From positions 1,240,001 through 1,304,000 of the forward strand of contig BRXU01000031.1 of assembly GCA_030267565.1 (NCBI GenBank): a DNA stretch of 64,000 nt, given 5' to 3'. Of this stretch, positions 44,431-56,728 are shown piece by piece. The stretch comes from Pleodorina starrii. Taxonomy: Eukaryota > Chlorophyta > Chlorophyceae > Chlamydomonadales > Volvocaceae. The position numbers were made by a program, and so were the translations under genes. Numbering within the stretch: position 1 is the first letter of the stretch; each line of letters starts with the position of its first letter. The notes below the pieces were generated by a model. That model did not search any database and was not told the origin of the DNA. It saw only the letters and a program-made list of their open reading frames with translations.

Positions 44431-47261
44431 TCTATTCTTAATTATCTAAGCTTAAAGTACAGCGCTCATACTTTGCCGGCAAGGGAAAGTCACGGACGCG
44501 GGCTTTCATCTGCTGTCGACCGCATTTCTAATGGTTCATGCCTCCAGAAGAGCCCCGGATAAAATATTCTATGTTTCGGTTTGCATGGACAAGTCGGCAT
44601 AAGTCTGAGACCGGTCGTGGTCAAGTACAGCGTGGTCGCACAGCCCAAAGGCCGTCCCTTTGTGTGGCATCGCGGTATAAAACGCAACCCGTGAGTATAA
44701 TACATCAATTAGTAGTAATACTAACAGGTGGACGGCTATTGCGGCAGTTTGGCGCAATTCGCCAGCCTATCCCGCCGGCAACCTATTAACCGAATCAAGT
44801 CAAGGGCTAACGAACACAATGCGGCGCGTAACGGTCTGCCATGGCTGCAGCGGCGGTCGGCCGGGGCACGCCGGGGCTTTGGCCCTTTCACATATTCCGG
44901 GTTCAAGAAATGGCCTTCCCGCGTCGCATCCACACACATTCGCACCGCACGTTGGTCGACGGAAAGTCCCGCTGCAGACAAGCCTGAAATCCCCGACACC
45001 CCCCCCCAACTCTCCCACGTGGTACTATCAGTGGTACCCACCCCTGGATGCTGCCACAGCTGCCGAGACGGGACCTCCGCTCTAGCAACACCCACACCCA
45101 CACTCGCAAGGCTACATTGCAAAGGAAGCGCGGACCCACCCTCGCAGCACTTGCGTGCGATTGATCGATCGCTGTGTGTCTCGCCGCCCCCGTCCGCCAA
45201 CGGGGGCTGCCTCGCACCAGACCACAGCACGCCCGGCGGCCCCCTCCCCTCCCCTGGCCCCTCCCCCACCCCACACACCCACACACGGACTGAATGGTGG
45301 CTGGCCGTGACTGGAAGCCGCAGTGCCGGCGGGGACCAGGGCGCGTAGGCGGGCGGGTTGGCTGCGCTGATCCTTACGGGTCCGCTGTGAACAGATTCAT
45401 TCATTCATGCATTCAGAGCCAGAGGTGTCGCGCCTGCCGCGACCTCGCGTTCGCGTCCTGTCCCCTCACTCCCTCCGTCCTCCGTCTGTAATCTAAGCTT
45501 ACACATTGCCATACATAGGGGGGGATACGCTCAGCGTCACTTCACGCATAGCTGCGAATCGTTGCTTTTGTCCCGTCCCGTCCGTTCCAGAGAGCTGAAA
45601 GCTGCCGCAAGGGCTCCAGCGCTCCTCCAGGGGGGGGCGGAGCCGGCTGCCCGGGCTTCACATGCGGCCGGCCCAGCCCCGGGCTTCCTATCCCGCCAGG
45701 ACGAGGGGGCGCTGCCATAACTGTCAAGGAAAGTGAGAAGGAACCGAAGGGGAGGGATCCGTGGCGATCGATCGAACCTGGAGGGGAAGAAGAAAGAACG
45801 ATTCCGCAGCGGGGAAGGGGGCTCCAGCGCGGGCTCCCACCATTTCAGAGCCGCTACGGTAGCGAGGCTGTCCCCCTCAACAGTCAGGGTGCCGTGTCTG
45901 CCTGCGTGCTGCAGCTGCCGCAATGCGCCCGAAAGGGAAGCAACACCACGCAAAGCGATCCATGGGTCCCAAAGGAGGGGCGGGGCGTCCAGACCGGCGG
46001 GCATTACCAGACCCCCGCCATCCCCTCCAAGCAAGCAGCGGCCGCCCAACTAGGCAGCCGCCACCGCCACCGCCCTTCTGCCCCTCTGCCGTCAAGGCAT
46101 GTCCCTGCTGCTGCTGCTGCTGCCGCTGCAGCCAACGGGAGCGAGAGAGGGAGAGATAGACAGCGGCCAAGAATACGCACCAGCACCAGCACCGGCATCG
46201 CCTCAGCGGATGTCGCAGATGGAAGCACCGCACCACATCACATCACGGTCGCGCGCCATCCACCCCAACCTTTCCCCCCAACCACCCCACTGTGACCCGA
46301 CAAGCTTCCGACCCAAGCCCCGACGCGGCCGCATCCACCACCCATCCGCCCTTCCGCATGAGGTCAGGCCGGAATACGAGGTCGCAGTGAGCAGCCCTCT
46401 TCCGGGTACTCCCCCGCGTGTCCCCACGGCCCCCACGGCCCGGCCCGGCGCACCCGCGGCCGCGCGGATCGCAATGCCGGGCCCCCCCGCCGCATCCCGC
46501 CCCCCTTACACATGCAGCATCCGCCGCTTCCACCCCACCGCAATGTGTCCCTCCCTCCCTCCCTCCCCACCTTTCCCCTCCATCCCAAGCACGGCAGCGG
46601 CAGCGGCAGCAGCAGCAGCAGCAGCAGCACCCTCCGAACGACCCTTCAAGAGGTGCCGGCTCAGAGCTCACAGTAACAACAATAGTAACAACAACAACGA
46701 CGACGACGATGCAGCAGCTGCTGCTGCACGACGCCCGACAAGCACAGCAGCCACCCTTTCCCCCCCCGAAGCACCTGTGAGTGATGTGTCAAGTTGTCAA
46801 GAGTGCTGCAACACAAACACAAACACCCACACTCACACACGCAGATAGGGGCCAGGAGCGCCGGCTTGCTGCACCAGGACAGCGATCAACCTCCCCACGA
46901 CAGCCCTCCCGGCCAAGAGCCCCAGCCACCGCCCGCCCGCCCGCCCGCTAGACACAAACCCAAACCCAAACACACCACCGATAGCTATCCAGCACCTGAC
47001 TAACGGCCGTCGCCGCTCCCCTACCCAATCCCGCCACCCTCTCGCCACACACACACACACAGACACAGACGCGCACGCCCGCTCGTCCGGATGGTCCTCA
47101 AAGGTGGATAGATAGGTGGATGATGGCAGATCAGAGATCACTCCACTGCAGCGGCGGCGTTGGCCTCGTCCCAAGGGTGCCGCAACGTCAACGAGGGACG
47201 CCGCCTCCGCGTCGGGTGGGGTGGGGTCGGGTGGGGTCCCGACGTGGCACGTGGCAGGCGG
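44431..47261. other. Intergenic: promoter of the 36-44 kb gene and 3' UTR of the bromodomain gene
   Basis: No gene supported. Possible poly(A) signals for the minus strand (TTACA on plus = TGTAA) occur near 45499 and 46506. A plus-strand frame at 46099-46848 is open but is only Ala/Pro/Asn/His low complexity and lies antisense to the expected 3' UTR. The part near 44440-44790 is AT-richer, fitting a promoter. Confidence 0.45.
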
Positions 47262-49457
47262 TCAAGAGGCGGACCGGCGCAACTCATCGAAAATGTCCCG
47301 GACCTGCAGATACGGGGGGAGGGGGCGGGAACAGACAGGCAGACAAAAAGGCAGAAAGGCAGACAGTCAGAAAATTAGACAGAGAATCAAGACAGAGAGA
47401 CAGACAGACAGACAGTCAGTGGCAGAAGATTGAAACACACACACACACACACACGGGTTGATGGGTGTTGACGGGCAGCAGGGCTGGTCCGCAGGGCTGG
47501 TCCGCACTCAGCAGGCTGCGGGCTCGGTTCGGTGGGAGGGGGTTGTGAGGCCGGTGGGCTCGGAGGTCCAACACAACCACCCTCGCACAACCAACCTCGC
47601 ACCACCACCCTCGCACCACCTTGCAGCACAGCGGAGCAAAGCAGCACACAGCACAGCTCCCCTCTCGATTTGCACCGCAGCTCCCAAATCACCCGCCTCC
47701 CTCCCTCCCTTCCTCCCTCCCTTTCATCGGGTTCTCTTTCTTACTTGGCCACCCAAGCCAGACTGACAGCACCCGACACACCTCCCTCCCTCCCTCCCTC
47801 CCTCCCCACCTCCTCCTCGTCCCCCGCCTTGGCCGCCGAGCACAATGTCACATAAGCCATCTTGATGCGGTTGCCCTGACCGTTCGCCTGAGGGCGGGAA
47901 GAAGATAGATACGGTAGATAGATAGATAGATAGATAGATAGTGAACATGGACGGGGAAACTTGACAAGGGAGCGTATCACTGCTGCTACCGGTAGGCTGC
48001 AGCAACACAGCCCTCTATCAAGGCCTTGAGGCCGAAGGACGGAGGCTCCTAGGGCGGAGAACGGCGGGAAGGCGGCAACGCAAAGCACCCCCACCGCCCT
48101 CCCCCCCATCCGGACCTCACCTCCAGCTGCCTCAGCGCCTTCCGCACCCCCCTCGCCTCCTCCGGCACCAGCGGCACCTGCTCCATCAAATCCACCAACA
48201 CCCGGGTCATCTCAACAACATCCGTCAGGTCCGCGGGCAGGGGACGGAACCGACTGCCGACCCCCTCAGCGGCCTCCTCGCCGGCCCCGCCCGAGACGCT
48301 GCCGCGGCCGCCGCTGCTGGCTGCGGCCGCAGGCACCACCCCCCGGGTGGGAGCGCTGACGGATGGCGCTGACTGAGGGGCAGGAGGGCACTGAGGCGCC
48401 TCCGCTGCTGCCGGTGGCGGCGGGTTGGCTGCGCCGCCGCTGCTGTTGTCGACGCGCTGGCGTTTGTTGGCCTGCGGACCGACCCATGGGTCGAGGCACG
48501 GGGGGGGGGTGCAGCGAGGTTTGACTCTTGAATAAGGATGAGGAGCAGATACACGCACTTACGCGCACACAGTTTCAAAACACACACACGCAAATACACG
48601 CAAATACACACGTGCGTGCGTGCGTGCTCGTACCGTGTGTATGTGTGTGTGTGTCCGCTCACCTGGTGTTGGTGCTGCTGCTGCTGCTCGGGGGATTCGG
48701 GAGCGGACCCGGGGGCCCCCGGCGGCTGTTTGGGCGGCAGCGGCTGCGCGAACTGCGGCGCCCCCGCCCCCGCCCCCGCTGCCGCCACTTGCGGGGTTGG
48801 GTAAGCCGCCCCTGGAGCAGCGGGGTGCTGCTGCTGCTGCTGCTGCGGATGGAGACCCTGGGCTTGCGGGGGGCTCGCGGCGCCGGCGGCGGCTCCGGGG
48901 CCGGATGACGGCCTGCCGGCCGACACGTTGTACGGCAACTGCGCGGGGCAAGTGCCATACTGTTGGCTGTCAGTGTCCGCGCGCGGCAGGTAAGGAGGTA
49001 GGGGGTTCCAAATCCCGCTGTAGCCCAAACCCAAACCCAGACTTGCGCAGAGCTCGGGAGAGAGTGTTCCTCGCGACGCGAGGTGAGGTGGGGTGTTTGC
49101 GTTGAGAGGAGTTTCTGATCGTCAAAACCCTAAGATCACACAAACCCGGCATATGCCCTCCACCCCGGCCCGCCCTCCGCCCCGCCCTCTCCTCCCTCCC
49201 CCACTCGCCTGCATCGCTGGATGAGTGCCGTACGCCCCGGGCCCGGTGACCGTAACGCCCGGTCCCAGGGGCCCTGACGCGCCATAGCCCCCCCCGCCCG
49301 CGCCCGCGCCCGCCCCCGTTGCGTGCATAAACGCCGCCGCTGCCGCCTGCTGCTGCATCTGCATCTGGTACTGCTGGTATTGCTGGTACTGCCGAAACAG
49401 CATCTGCTGATGCTGATGCTGGTGGCGATGATGTTGCTGTTGCTGCTGTTGCTGTTG

Positions 49458-49490
<33 letters not shown>

Positions 49491-52400
49491 CGGGTGCGAG
49501 TGTGAGGGCTGCAGCGCCGCCGCCGCCGCCGCCGCCGCGCCGGTGGTCACCGTCGCCGCCGGCGGGTGTGAGTGCGACGACTGCAGCGGCGTTGGCTGCT
49601 GTTGGCGCTGCTGCTGCTGTTGGCCTGCTGGCGCCTGGGCCTGCACCTGCTGCTGCTGCTTCTGCCTCAGGAAGCCGCGCTTGGCTTCATTTGCCAGCTC
49701 TGCGGCCCGCCTCTCAGTCGCCGGGTCACTTGCCATGAGCTGGGTGGGGGGGGAAGGGAGGGAGGGAAGGGGCGGGGGAAGGAGGTGGGGAGGGGGGTCA
49801 CGACCCGGGGCATAAATGCATGAAAAACCCTGAGCCCACCGCCCCCACCGCACAACTTTGAACCCTTGGTACCTCTCATTTTCAACCCACCCACCCACGT
49901 CCCCCCAGCCACGTCCACCCACCCACGTCCCCCCAGCCACGTCCCCCCAGCCACGTCCACCCACCCACGTCCCCCCAGCCACGTCCCCCCACCCACGTCC
50001 CCCCACCCACGTCCCCCCAGCCACGTCCCCCCAGCCACGTCCCCCCAGCCACGTCCACCCACCCACGTCCACCCAGCCACGTCCCCCCACCCACGTCCAC
50101 CCAGCCACGTCCACCCACCCACGTCCACCCAGCCACGTCCCCCCAGCCACGTCCACCCACCCACGTCCACCCCCCCCCGTCCCCCCACCCACGTCCACCC
50201 ACCCACGTCCACCCACCCACGTCCACCCAGCCACGTCCCCCCAGCCACGTCCCCCCAGCCACGTCCACCCACCAGGAATACCTCCGCCAGGACCTGCTTG
50301 GCGGCCAGTGGCCCCCGCTCGGCCGCCCGCTTCTGCTCCGGACTCATCAGCTGGTTCAGAGCGGAGTTGCGGGCTCGGTGGTCGAGCTGGTAGTTCAACC
50401 TGTAGGGGTGTGCGTGTGAGGAGGGGGGAGGGCGAGGGAGGGGAAAGGGGAGGGGGAAGGGGAGGGGGGTCGGGAGTGAGAGGCGGCATCGGCGGTGAAG
50501 GTGGCGATGGGGGAGGCGGGGGGGGGGGAGGGCTTGGCTTGGATTGCACATATACGATGTACCCCAACCCCACCGTCCCCCTTTCCCCGGCCGTCCCCTT
50601 CGTCCCTTCTCCCCCTCCCCTCCATGACACCCCATGACATGACACGCACTTGGGGTCGGGCAACGTGGGCTGCAAAGGGGCATAAAACAACTTGAGCCGC
50701 GTAGCCCGCTCGCGCAGGAGGTCGTCCAGTGACGCCGCCGCAGCAGCAGCTGGTGGCGGCGGCGGCGCCGCCGCCGCCGCGTCAGCGGCGGTGCCGCCAG
50801 GCGGCGGCGCCGCCACTGCCGCCGGCCGTGCAGCCCCCCCAGCGGTGGTGACGACGGCGGCCGGCCGCGCGGCGGCCGCGGCCGCCGCCGCCGCCGTAGC
50901 GGGGCCTATCCCCGGCTGCAATATCCCCGTCGTGACGGTCGCCTGCTCCCCGGGCTGGGTGCCGTGGGGTGGGTGATGCTGCAGGTGCGGCGGCGGCGAG
51001 AAGGTGGCTTCGGGCGGCTTGTGACCCAGCGGCGGCGGCTGCTGCTGCGGCGGCGGATGGGGGTGCTGGTATGGACGGGCGAGGTGCGGCTGCGCGCCGG
51101 CACCCAGCGCGGCCTCACGACGGCTGAATGGCGAGACGACACGGACCTCGCCCCCGCCGCCCCCGCCGCCGCCGCCACCGGGGGGTGAGGCCTCGTCGTC
51201 GCTGTCGATGACAATGGCGTTGCCGGCGGCGCCGTCAGGCAGGCCTGCGGCCGACGGCGCCGCGGCGGCGGCCACGCTCCGCAGATGTCCCGCGCTGGCG
51301 TGCGGCCCCGCTGCCGCCGCGGCTGCTGCTGCCGCCATAGCCGCCGCCATGTCCATCGAGAAAGTCGGGGGCCTTCGTCCCGGGGGTGGTTGGTGTACGA
51401 CATGCGTGACGTGGCGGGTGGAGGGGATCCGGAGGATGGCGGGGCGGCCGGAGGGCCAGCCGGGGGGTGATCCGGGCCGCGGCAGCGGTGCTGCTGCCGC
51501 TGCCGCTGCCGCCGCCGCTGTGAGGGGAGGGGCGGAGGGCGGGCCGCCCTGCTCCTCGCCCTCCGCGCCCGGGCTGGAGCTGGAGTTGGCGAAGAAGGTA
51601 TGGAAGGTGGGGGGGTGCAGGTGCGGGTTGTGGACCTCGCCGGACGGACCCACGGGTCGGAAGCCGGGTGAGGGAGCGCTGACGCCAAAGTGCAGGAAGT
51701 TGACGGCGAGGTGGACCGACTCCAGGGGGCCACTGGGGTCCACCTCGTAGCGCAGCTGAGGGCGGATGGGGTTGCGGTTGCGGTTGCGGGGGAGGGGAGG
51801 AGGGGAGGTGAGAGGAGGAGGGATAGGTGGATTTTCGTTTCCGTACTTACAATAAAGGGGAAGGGAGGCATGGCGGGCGGGAGGGGCTGGGACCGGGAGG
51901 TTGGGGTGTGCGGTGCGTGGCGCCTGGAGGTCTGCGCCTCCCAACCCGAGCCGCTGCTTTACGTTCAACTTTGCCCCTCCTCCGCTCTGCCCTCCCCCGG
52001 CCCCCCCACCTGCCCTGCCCGCCAGGCGCCTCCAGGCTCCGAAACCACACCCAAATCCCCCCCCCACACACACACTCCCCCGCACTGCACCTCGTGCTCG
52101 CCGCTCTCCGCATTGTACGACGTGATGGCGGCGGGCTGCCAGGTGCCGTACAGGTGGTTGGGCGGCGGTTGGAAGTCACTGAAATGGTACACCCACACGC
52201 GGCGGCCCACCAGGGAGGGGCCGCCGGCGGCCTCTGCGCGCGCACGCAATCGCTCTTGGAAGGGGCACTGCGGGGGAGAGGGGGGGAGGGGGAGGCAGGG
52301 GGGAGGGGGGATGGTAGCAGGGTATCGCTCAGAGGAGGAGGGCTGCCTCGATATACCACCTCCGCCTCCACCGCCCGCCAATGTCCTCATCTTGGTTAAC

Positions 52401-55330
52401 CCTCCCCCGCCCGCCGCCTTCCTTGTGCGTATGAAAGATGAGGACCCCCTCCCCCCCCCTCCCCCTCCCCCCCCCTCACCCACCTCCTCCGCCTTGTCCA
52501 AGCTGCCGCCACACCTCATGGAGCCCCACACCCGCCGCTTCAGCGACTCCATGTCCGCCACACGAACCCGGGCCCGGGACTGGGACTGGGACTGAGGAGA
52601 CCGAGAACACGAACCGCCACCACCACCACCACCGCCACCATCCCCGCCTCCGCCTCCTCCGCGTCCGTCTGTCTCCACGTCCGCGTCCGAGGCGCATGGC
52701 GTGTTGAGTTCGTCCAGCCCCGCCGCCTCTCCCTCCGCTCCACGTGCGTGCATGTAAAAGTGTGTGAGGGGCATGTAGCCGGGCAGTGGCTGGCGGGCGC
52801 ACTCGGGACACAGACAGCGGACCAGCAGCAGCTCCGGGTCGGAGGAGCGGCCTGAGGGGGGGAGGGGTGCAGGGCGGGAGGGGGGGTGGAGGGGCAGGGG
52901 GTGAGCGGACAGTGGAGGGTTGAGGGTGGAGCGGAGGGCGGAGAACGGGGCGGCCTGGGTGGGTGGGTAGGTGGGCGAGTAGGTGCACGAAACACCCGAC
53001 ACCCCGACCGACCCACGGGTCCACAACCTACCGCCGGCCGAGCCCCCCCTCTCCCTCGCCTTCTCCCTTCCCCGCCCGCCCGCCCCCAACCTCGCAACAC
53101 CCCCCCCCTCCTCACCTCCCAGCACCTGCGCCCTCATCCTTCCGCACGACAGGTAGGTCTGCTGCAGCCAGGTGGCCGCCCTCAGCAGCGACAGCAGCAG
53201 CGGCACCGGACTGTGGTCGCACACCTCCGCACCCGACAGAGACTGGGGGGGCAACTGCGGGTGCGAACAGAGGGGGGGGAACGGGGGTGGGAAGGGGAAG
53301 GGGGTGGGAGAGGCGTGTCAATGGGTGCGCGGGTGGGGACACGAGAGAGAGAGAGAGCGCAAAGGGCTCAGGGGTGGGTGTGCAGCCGCCTAATGGGCTC
53401 AAGGGGCCGGGAGGGGAGGAACAGGGGGGCAAGGGCAACCGACGGGAGGCGGCGGCGGCGGCGGCAGGAGCTGAGCCGGGAGCACACAGCCGGGGGAGGG
53501 AGGGAGGGAGGGGCGGGGGCTCGTTGAGTGGAGTGGAGCAGCCCAACCCCCAACCCACAGTCCAACCCAACCCCCAACCCAACGCCAGCCCAACCCAACG
53601 CCAGCTGGCGCCAGGCCGCCCAGAGCCCACCCGGACACGAGCCGCTGTCGCTGTCGTTGTCGCTGAAGTGCCCCCCGAGCTCCCCTTGCGCAGTGGAGGT
53701 GGAGGCGGAGGTGGAGGCGGAGGAGGGCCCTCCTTCGCTGCGGTACGATACGGTACGGCACCTCAACAGGGGGGAAACGCAAGCTGCAGTAACGCCCTCT
53801 GCTGCTGCTGCTGCCCCGCCCTTCGCCCCCCGCCCCGCCTCGCACACGAGCCCCCCGATCGCCTGATCCTGCCACGTGATGCCGTTTACGGCAATCCGGA
53901 TCCGGATCTTGGCGCACCTGAAGGATCCTGTACGGCGTGAGTGGCGGGTGGTGCGCAACGGCTGCCCTCATCGCCGTTGCCGGCCGCTTCTTCGGCCTTC
54001 GGATCACCAGCCTCTCCATATCCGGCCGCTCCTGCCGCTCCTGCTGCTGCTGGGGCGGCCTCTCCTGCTGCTGCGGCTGCTGCGGCGGCGGCTGTTGCTG
54101 CGGCTGCTGCTGCGGCGGCTGTCGCTGTTGCACGCTGCCGTTGCCATGCAGTTGCTGCTGTTGTTGCTGTGGCGGCATCCGAGTGGGTTGGGGAGGCACC
54201 GCCGCCTGCCGGGGCGCCGGCTGGGGCGGCGGAGTAGGCTCCCTCCGCCGCGGCGGCTGCTCCTGCGGCGGCGGCGGCGGCGCCTGCTCCGGCTGCTGCT
54301 GCTGGGGCTGCTCCGGCGAGCCTTCCGGCGTTGGCGACGCCGCCGCCCGTTGCTGCTGCTGCTGCTTTTGTTGGTGTTGCTGCAGCACCGGCCTCGGCGG
54401 CTTCGGCGGCCCCTGCGGCTGAGGCTGCGGCTGCTGCGTGGGCTGCTGCTGCTGCGGAGGCTGGTGGTGGCCCGAGGTGCCGACAGCGGCTGCTGCTGCT
54501 GCCGCCCGGCGGCCCGACACCGGCAGGAGGGTCGAGCGCTGGGCCTGCACGTGACGTGACGGGAGTCACATAGGGCCCAGGGGACCCGAATCCAGGGGAC
54601 CAGGGGACCGGGTTGGTTAAGTCAAGTAGGTCCCCGGTGCCCAGGGCGATGGGGGGCATAGGCTGTCAACTGATCTGGATACCTCCCGGCCCCTCCACCC
54701 CCCCAGTACCAGTATCGGCTCCAGTGCCGGCACCCGGTGCGCCCCCGCCACCCAACCTGGCCAGCTGGCTGCCCGCCACCCGACCCGCCCACAGCGCAGC
54801 GGTGAGAGGGCACCAGCACACCCGCAGACACCCCCTAGTCGCCACCCACCAACTTGACAGCGTCACCCACCCACCCACCCACCCACCCATCCAGGCAGCC
54901 ACCCACCCACCCAGGCAGCCACCCACCCACCCAGGCAGCGAGCCATCCACTGCGGCCCTTCCTCCCTCACAGTCAAGTGCAGCCACCCACCCACCCACCC
55001 ACCCATCCAGGCAGGCAGGCAGCCAGTCCGTCACCCACCCGCCGAGCCAACCCAACCCCACCCCGCCACCCACCGGGTTCTGCGCCGCCGCCCACAGCGC
55101 CCCCACCCTCCTCGCCTCCCACAGCTCCCCCCACTGCGCCAACAGGCTCCTGGCGCTCTTGTGCACGTCGTGGTCCTCCGCATTGTACGTGCAGGCGTTA
55201 TCACACATCTTACGAACCGCCGCATCCACCTGGGGGGGCAGAGGAGGGCGGGGGGGGGGCGGGGGAGGGCGGGGAGTCAAGTGCAGATAGAGGTGCTGCA
55301 CCGCCGCCCGAGGTTCGGTCGAGCAGTGGG

Positions 55331-55362
<32 letters not shown>

Positions 55363-56063
55363 GGTGGCCCTGTCCTCTCCTCCGCCTCCTCCTGCAGGCG
55401 GGCCGCATGCAGGGAACTGGCACCCGCCGGGGGACGCCAGGCCAAGCGGCAGCCTCGGGCCCTCCCTCCCCCGATCCCCGCCACCATGGCCCCGCCCATC
55501 CCCCCCGGCCGCGCTGCCGATCCCGCGCCCGCTGCCACAGCCACAGCGGAGGGATGGGGATGGGGAGGAGGGATGGGGACTGTGAGCCGCCTAGTCAGCC
55601 AGGTCGCTTCCAGGGGCGGCCGGGAGCGGGCCCCGGCTCCTGGGGCACACACACGGCTGGGGTTGGGGCGGCGGCGGCCGGGGGGTAGGGAGGGGGCTGC
55701 CCCGCCGCCAGCTGCTGAAAGCACCCCCGCTTCACCTCCAGCGGGGATTTATAGTACTTGGCGCCTTCCAGGCGGTTCTTTATGGTCAGCAGGTCCTGCG
55801 GGTCCTTTATGACCGCGTAGTAGTTTGGCGCGCGGTGCTTCTCCTCGTCGACCGGCTCCTGAGAAGCAGCAGGGCGAAGGCCAACGGCGGGGGATCGTCA
55901 GGCGGCTGCTCGGCAATCCACTGATAAGCTGTAGGGGTGCAGGTTATGCGCTGGGCTGACTGACCTTGAAGCACCAGGAGAATTGGCAGTTCCATATCGT
56001 GTTGACAGCACCCTTGCAAGCCCGCCAGGCCTGGTCCTCGAGCTCCGCCTGGTGTTCAAGCAT
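47262..56063 (-). CDS. Bromodomain protein with Tudor-like module and Gln/Ala-rich regions
   Basis: Fourteen exons, 5' to 3': 56063-55965, 55858-55736, 55229-55074, 54544-53918, 53254-53116, 52851-52484, 52267-52091, 51755-50650, 50399-50273, 49739-49209, 48959-48663, 48471-48121, 47887-47810, 47303-47262. They total 4,221 nt, or 1,406 residues, in one frame. Residues 1-125 are a bromodomain: the ZA loop is APNYYAVIKDPQDLLTI and the acetyl-lysine Asn is N90 in CDNACTYNAEDHDV. A Gln/Pro-rich stretch follows. Then come a Cys pair (CLCPECARQ) near residue 395 and a Tudor-like barrel near 520-590 (LVGRRVWVYHFSDF, GTWQPAAITSYNAESGEHE, YEVDPSGPLESVHL). Most of the rest is low complexity, with helices such as RNSALNQLMSPEQKRAAERG and a final VRDIFDELRRSAS. 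By family knowledge, bromodomains read acetylated histones, so a chromatin role is likely. The exon 49739-49209 probably ends at a GC donor. Confidence 0.8.
47911..47940. repeat. (GATA)n microsatellite
   Basis: About seven GATA units in an intron of the bromodomain gene, directly before the acceptor of the 47887-47810 exon when read on the minus strand. Confidence 0.85.
49887..50272. repeat. 14-bp minisatellite, about 27 copies
   Basis: Tandem units of the type CCACGTCCMCCCAS fill about 386 bp. Because 14 is not a multiple of 3, three units make a 14-residue protein period and most frames are open on both strands. The array is in the intron after exon 50399-50273, and its first unit supplies the splice donor GTGGGT. 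Confidence 0.92.
55329..55361. repeat. (CAT)n microsatellite
   Basis: About eleven CAT/ATC units in the intron between bromodomain exons 2 and 3. Confidence 0.85.
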
Positions 56064-56728
56064 ACAGCCGAAGGATGAGGTGTAAAGGCGCTGCGGAACC
56101 TCGTGCGCGTGTGTGCGCGATGAGCGCGGCTGGGGTAGCTGGCCAACCTAGCCAGTCAAAACCTGGGAACAATCGAGTGCCACAGAATAATCTTCTACCT
56201 TGTCGCTCTTCGTCATGTCGCACACTGGCACGTCTCATTGCATTTCCAACAAAAAGTTGTAACCACCCTTGATTTCCACTATAGCGTTTCAGCTAGCATG
56301 GTTTGACAGTCAGGATGGAACTATTTTCACAACTATTGAGAATTCCGCATTCTGCTGTTGACAACCGATCGCGCGCCGTGTAACCTTCGCGGTTCGCGCC
56401 ATTCCGTATTGAGGGAACATCTCCATGCCGCATGGCCTGTTGCGGGACGACTGGGCACTAATAATCCCTCCGTGATACACACTAGTTGTTTGAGCTTACA
56501 ATTTAGTGTGTTTTAAGCACCGCGTAAGTTAATTGACGTGTCACGGGCTTGTCGATAGAACGGAGGCAGAGCGTTGCCAATTGCATGCATAGTCTTAAAG
56601 CAGGAAGCCCGCAGCGGATCCCTCGTTGCGCCCCAGCCTCCACTCGACGCGCGGACGGCGTTGGGACCAGCAGAGCGCCGTCAGAGCCGCCGACACACGC
56701 AAGTCCCGCTTTCAGGCGTCGCGGCACC
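56064..56728. promoter_or_regulatory. Divergent promoter region, bromodomain gene / UMP synthase
   Basis: 665 bp between the two start codons. Bases 56200-56560 are AT-rich relative to both flanks. The frame of UMP synthase is open upstream to ATGs near 56549 and 56591, so part of this region may be coding if an upstream start is used. No specific elements identified. Confidence 0.4.

Noticed and set aside
46099..46848. 249-codon plus-strand frame between two minus-strand genes
   Set aside because: Ala/Pro/Asn/His simple sequence without any fold-like segment; probably antisense to the bromodomain 3' UTR.
49858..50637. 259-codon plus-strand frame of PPTHVPPATS-like repeats
   Set aside because: Product of the 14-bp intronic minisatellite, open in most frames on both strands.
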